This document shows, in pieces, positions 60,611-64,000 of a stretch of DNA of 64,000 nucleotides; position 1 is the stretch's first letter; each line of letters begins with the position of its first letter. The notes under the pieces are model-generated. The model did not search any database. It worked only from the letters and a program-made list of their open reading frames with translations, and was not told the DNA's origin. The translations under genes and the position numbers were made by a program. Origin of the DNA: Sulfobacillus thermotolerans (lineage in GTDB: Bacteria > Bacillota > Sulfobacillia > Sulfobacillales > Sulfobacillaceae); contig CP019454.1 of assembly GCA_002951815.1 (NCBI GenBank), forward strand, positions 868,001-932,000, in the 5' to 3' direction.

Positions 60611-61888
60611 ATGGACGCGAGCGGCTCATTGCGTATTGCAAATGTTCGAATAGAGGGCGATTCGGAATTGCGTCAGGTCGTCATAGAAGAGGGTGTGATT
60701 CGGTCCATTCAGCGCCAAGACAAAAATTTTGCAGCTGATTTAGATGCCGAAGGTGGTTTGTTGGTTCCGTCTTTGGTGGATCCCCATGTGCACTTGGATG
60801 CGGTGCTGACCGAGGGATTTCCCGCACCTAATTACAGTGGGACTCTTATTGAAGGCATTGAGCGCTGGAGTCAGCGCAAACCTTACTTAACCGAAGAGGA
60901 CGTTATTACCCGAGCGGAAGAGGCGATTCGGTGGCATATGGGGCAGGGCGTATTAAAAATTCGGTCGCATGTAGATATTTGCGATCCGAATTTAACGGCG
61001 TTAAAGGCGTTAATAACCGTTCGGGAACGGGTCCGCGACGTCGTGACCCTGCAGTTGGTCGCTTTCCCGCAAGATGGCATTTTTTGTTTTCCCGACGGGC
61101 CGGAGTTGATGGACGAAGCAATGCGGTTAGGGGCTGATGTCGTAGGGGGAATTCCGCACTACGAATGGACAAGGGAGGATGGCATTCGGGATGTTGAGTA
61201 TGCATTTAAACTTGCGGAAAAATATGATAAGCCCATTGATATTCATTGTGATGAGACCGACGACGATCAATCGCGTTTTGTCGAAACGATGGCCAAGCTC
61301 GCCTACGAGCGGGGATGGGGACAGCGTGTTACGGCCAGCCACACCACGGCGATGGGTTCATATAACGACGCCTATGCGTTTAAATTAATTCGTATTCTTG
61401 CCCGGTCTGGAATGGCTATTGTTGCGAATCCGCTCGATAACGTGGTCCTGCAAGGACGATTTGATACCTACCCGAAACGCCGTGGAATGACACGCGTAAA
61501 GGAATTGATGGCGGCTGGGGTGCCTGTCGCCGCGGGCCACGATTCGATTATGGATCCCTGGTATCCGCTTGGCACCGGCAGTCAGCTATTTGTCGCATCC
61601 ATGCTTGCGCATGTGGGACAACTGACGGGTACCGAAGAGCTTAAGCAATGTTTCAACAGCATTACATATGCAGGAGCTCGGGTTATGGGACTTGAGGATT
61701 ATGGTGTGGCTGAGGGTAAAAAGGCGGATTTAGTGATTTTTGATGTCCCCTCCTCAACGGATGCGATTCGCCTGTTGCCTCGTCCGAGGTGGGTAATCGC
61801 TGGCGGGAGAGTCGTGGCGTCAACACCGCCGGTGACAACCGATGTCTTGTGGAACGGAATCGAACAACGAGTGTCTTATTTGCGATAA
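60611..61888 (+). CDS. codA: Cytosine deaminase-family amidohydrolase
   Basis: The 425-residue enzyme matches E. coli CodA with a constant offset of two: His59, His61 (PHVHLD), His212 and Glu215 (DIHCDET), His244 (ASHTTAMGS) and Asp311 (GHDSIMDPWYPLGTG) correspond to His61, His63, His214, Glu217, His246 and Asp313. It would hydrolyse cytosine to uracil and ammonia, or related pyrimidines. ATG start; no nucleobase permease gene is nearby. Confidence 0.88.
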   Translation: MDASGSLRIANVRIEGDSELRQVVIEEGVIRSIQRQDKNFAADLDAEGGLLVPSLVDPHVHLDAVLTEGFPAPNYSGTLIEGIERWSQRKPYLTEEDVITRAEEAIRWHMGQGVLKIRSHVDICDPNLTALKALITVRERVRDVVTLQLVAFPQDGIFCFPDGPELMDEAMRLGADVVGGIPHYEWTREDGIRDVEYAFKLAEKYDKPIDIHCDETDDDQSRFVETMAKLAYERGWGQRVTASHTTAMGSYNDAYAFKLIRILARSGMAIVANPLDNVVLQGRFDTYPKRRGMTRVKELMAAGVPVAAGHDSIMDPWYPLGTGSQLFVASMLAHVGQLTGTEELKQCFNSITYAGARVMGLEDYGVAEGKKADLVIFDVPSSTDAIRLLPRPRWVIAGGRVVASTPPVTTDVLWNGIEQRVSYLR

Positions 61889-61890
61889 AG

Positions 61891-61914
61891 TAGGACGACA
61901 TATACCACGTCCTA
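61891..61914 (+). terminator. Hairpin after the cytosine deaminase gene
   Basis: TAGGACG pairs with CGTCCTA around a 10-nt loop, 3 bp after the stop. No T tract follows, so it is only a weak terminator candidate. Confidence 0.4.
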
Positions 61915-62162
61915 AAGGGGGCATGGCTTTAGCGCCAGATATTGCTAGAGCTTGCCCCCTATTAAAATTGTCATGGCTATCGTAAAGTTTTAAATGAGAG
62001 AACAGCGGATTTAGGTGGGTTTTTAAGCATTTTTTTGTCGAAAAAAGGCTTAGGTCGCTAGGATTTCTGATTGATGACGTAATAGGTCGTAACCCAAGAG
62101 GTGTTCTGGGCGTTTTTTCTATGGGTTTTATACCGAGATCTTTTTTGAAAGGGGCTTGGAGT

Positions 62163-63341
62163 GTGGCGCGATGGGGATATCTTGCTGGAATAGGGGCCTT
62201 GGTGGTGGTAGCGTTTGGGGTCCAAATGGTGCGTCCCGTGGGAGCCGCTCGTGTTCGCACAGTCATCGAACCGCCCACCATGGCGTCGTCTTTACACATG
62301 GCATGGCCAAGTGGCGCTGAATCTTACCTTGCGGTCAGCCCGGTTGGAAAGGTCGGTCAAGCCGGACCGGATCAGGCGATTCCCATCGGGAGTGTTACAA
62401 AGATGATGACGGCCTACTTGTTGTTAAAAAAATATCCACTGAGCGTATATAGTTCGGGACCTTCAGTGACCATTACAGCCAAAGATGTTCAAGAATATCA
62501 ACAAGACATCAAGACGCAACAGTCTGTGGCAATGGTTACGTTAGGCGAGAAAATTTCTGAACGTAAACTGCTCGAGGGTCTACTAGTGGCTTCGGGGAAT
62601 AATATTGCCCACATTGTCGCTCGTTGGGTTGCAGGATCGACACCGGCCTTCACGCGCGAAATGAATCAAGAGGCGCAGGCTATGGGGATGACTCATACGC
62701 ACTTTGTCGGACCCAGTGGGCTGAATCCGGGCAATGTGAGCACCCCCAAGGATGAAACACTCTTTGCTGAACAAGCGATGACCATTCCAGTTTTTCGTGA
62801 AATTGTCGCGATGCCTCAAATTTCGTGGCCGGGCGGAAATCAGCCCATTGAGAACTACAACTACCTAGTCGGGCATGATGGGATTACAGGGGTGAAAACC
62901 GGTTCAACGCTATACGCCGGCGGATGTTTTGTGTTTTCCGCGCCGCGTACGGTGGATGGCCAGCCTGTCACCATTTATGGTGCAGTGCTTGGACAACAAG
63001 GAACCCAATCCATTCCCCAATTGCAAAGGTCTTTAGACGATGGGGAAAGTTTGATTAATCAAATTGCTGCCCAGTTGCGGGTTGACTCTATCGTGCACAA
63101 AGGGGAAACGGTGGCACAGGTGGACGTTCCATGGGGCCATTCGGTATCCTTGGTGGCGGATAAATCATTGAGTGCTGTGGTGTGGCCGGGTCTTGCTGTG
63201 CATGAATCTTTGCATTGGTCCGGTGGACCAGATGGCGTTCTAGACGTTAACGATGGGCGCCAGCATTGGACTATTCCGGTATCATTGACTGCCCCCGTTC
63301 CCAAGCCCAGCCTTATTTGGCGACTTAAACGCGGACTTTAG
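62163..63341 (+). CDS. D-alanyl-D-alanine carboxypeptidase (DacA/PBP5-like)
   Basis: A 392-residue penicillin-binding protein of the S11 family. Signal/anchor segment at about 4-28, SxxK at Ser77-Lys80 (IGSVTKMM), SxN in VASGNNIAH, and KTG in TGVKTGSTLYAGG. It removes the terminal D-Ala from peptidoglycan pentapeptides. GTG 62163 has AAAGGGG 8 bp upstream and gives the best signal sequence; ATG 62121 is 14 codons upstream. A terminator follows. Confidence 0.88.
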   Translation: MARWGYLAGIGALVVVAFGVQMVRPVGAARVRTVIEPPTMASSLHMAWPSGAESYLAVSPVGKVGQAGPDQAIPIGSVTKMMTAYLLLKKYPLSVYSSGPSVTITAKDVQEYQQDIKTQQSVAMVTLGEKISERKLLEGLLVASGNNIAHIVARWVAGSTPAFTREMNQEAQAMGMTHTHFVGPSGLNPGNVSTPKDETLFAEQAMTIPVFREIVAMPQISWPGGNQPIENYNYLVGHDGITGVKTGSTLYAGGCFVFSAPRTVDGQPVTIYGAVLGQQGTQSIPQLQRSLDDGESLINQIAAQLRVDSIVHKGETVAQVDVPWGHSVSLVADKSLSAVVWPGLAVHESLHWSGGPDGVLDVNDGRQHWTIPVSLTAPVPKPSLIWRLKRGL

Positions 63342-63360
63342 GCGCCCACTAAGCGCCCAG

Positions 63361-63412
63361 TAAGGAGTGCGAATGCGGCCTTGGTGTCCTGTTCGCACTC
63401 CTTATTTGTTTG
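63361..63412 (+). terminator. Terminator of the dacA-like gene
   Basis: TAAGGAGTGCGAA pairs with TTCGCACTCCTTA across an 18-nt loop, followed by TTTGTTTG. Confidence 0.85.
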
Positions 63413-63472
63413 GGGGGGAACCCGCTTGCTGGCCAACATCTAAAGCCCTAGACTAAATGGAGGGTGATCGGC

Positions 63473-64000
63473 ATGGCGTATCACGATGAGATGGTGAAAG
63501 TACGGCGCAAACTCCTCGAACAGTATTGGCCGCGAGTTCTGCCTGCCGTGCAGCGCCTAATGAAACAACAAAATGCACCGTTAACCGCCAATCAATTTGA
63601 AGCCGTCTGTCTTTGGCTTCAACAGGACTTTCACATGGGTCAAGTGGACCGGGCTTATCTGGATTTGCTGATTAAGAATGCTGAAGCAGAAGTTCTGTAT
63701 GGCCAAACAACTCGTGCGACGTTCGGACGTTACGTGACAGTAGCCGATTGTGAAGATATGACGGCCCCCCAGTTTGCGCGTGTGATTCACAAACTCTTTG
63801 AACATTTTGGTTATCAGGTTGACCCGTTAGATGAGAGCGGGCTGATATTGCGTGCTCCCATGCGCCCACCCATACTGGTGGGCCTAGAAGTCCACAACAT
63901 TGTCATCCATCAGCCGGTCATCGACCACGTTATCCAGCGTCAGCGCGAGCATAATATGTCCCACGCGATTTTGGTGACGGTCGGGCGCTTTGGTGAGGAT
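63473..64000 (+). CDS. Mrr-like protein, truncated by the window end
   Basis: An ATG with GGAGGGTGATC 5-6 bp upstream opens a frame that continues past 64000; 176 codons are seen. The first ~100 residues are helical (RKLLEQYWPRVLPAVQRLM). Then ARVIHKLFEHFGYQVDPLDE, a strand ILVGLEVHN and AILVTVGRFGED recall the core of Mrr-type PD-(D/E)xK nucleases, where the last segment follows the catalytic strand. In that strand the expected Lys appears as His/Asn (LEVHN), so nuclease activity is uncertain. The family call is tentative until the rest is seen. Confidence 0.45.
   Translation, partial: MAYHDEMVKVRRKLLEQYWPRVLPAVQRLMKQQNAPLTANQFEAVCLWLQQDFHMGQVDRAYLDLLIKNAEAEVLYGQTTRATFGRYVTVADCEDMTAPQFARVIHKLFEHFGYQVDPLDESGLILRAPMRPPILVGLEVHNIVIHQPVIDHVIQRQREHNMSHAILVTVGRFGED

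Noticed and set aside
1-64000. tRNA, rRNA, CRISPR arrays, insertion sequences or prophage
   Set aside because: I scanned by eye for T-arm-like GTTCGA sequences in intergenic regions, regularly spaced direct repeats, and transposase or integrase motifs in the proteins, and found none.

Overview
The window looks like a chromosomal segment of an acidophilic, aerobic Bacillota of the Sulfobacillus type. This is an inference from content: strong AAGGAGG-type ribosome binding sites with frequent GTG and TTG starts, a CuA cytochrome oxidase operon led by a Tat-exported cupredoxin, cytochrome bd, LL-diaminopimelate aminotransferase, a LipL-type octanoyltransferase, and a c-di-AMP riboswitch on a cell-wall hydrolase. 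I saw no rRNA, tRNA, CRISPR array, prophage or insertion sequence.

Layout. 1-10.7 kb: the end of a type-2 ferredoxin-NADP reductase, M61 peptidase, class I aldolase, CofE-like ligase, a leucine dehydrogenase homologue followed by an isobutyryl-CoA-mutase-like large subunit, a Nudix protein, a lipoprotein, a degenerate SDR and a small zinc-ribbon gene preceded by a dense run of DnaA-box-like 9-mers. 10.7-20 kb: a DHA2 exporter, an S9 peptidase, lipL-ppi, a membrane protein, a Nudix-like protein, and the lysine/DAP genes dapL and dapA with a short leader ORF before dapA. 20-29.6 kb: asnB, moaA, cydAB, purEK and a peptidoglycan-binding-repeat protein. 29.9-35.3 kb: the respiratory block (cupredoxin, ctaC, ctaD, ctaE, a small subunit, then ctaB); its first five genes look more G+C-rich than their surroundings. 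35.4-46.3 kb: MFS exporters, a TlpA-like lipoprotein, a second S9 peptidase, an NfeD/SPFH pair, a LysR regulator divergent from an exporter, a full-length type-2 FNR and an HPP membrane protein. 46.5-54 kb: a 7Fe-type ferredoxin, trxB, an amidase, ctaG, a PHP phosphatase, a DMT exporter, a HAD phosphatase and small proteins. 54-64 kb: an AcuC deacetylase divergent from a GNAT/acyl-CoA-synthetase fusion, a Nudix hydrolase, a LysM-NlpC/P60 hydrolase under a ydaO-type riboswitch, cytosine deaminase, a DacA carboxypeptidase and the start of an Mrr-like ORF.

The genes cohere around aerobic respiration (ctaBCDEG, cydAB), low-potential electron transfer (two FNR2 paralogues, TrxB, ferredoxin), branched-chain amino acid breakdown (LeuDH homologue plus mutase), DAP and peptidoglycan metabolism (dapL, dapA, dacA, NlpC/P60), and acetylation control. 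The observations most worth checking are the DnaA-box-like cluster at 10270-10433, the non-canonical proton-channel positions in CtaD, the long copper-ligand loop in the cupredoxin, the Lys80-to-Gln change in the LeuDH homologue, the Lys-containing leader ORF before dapA, and the permuted acetyltransferase paired with AcuC.
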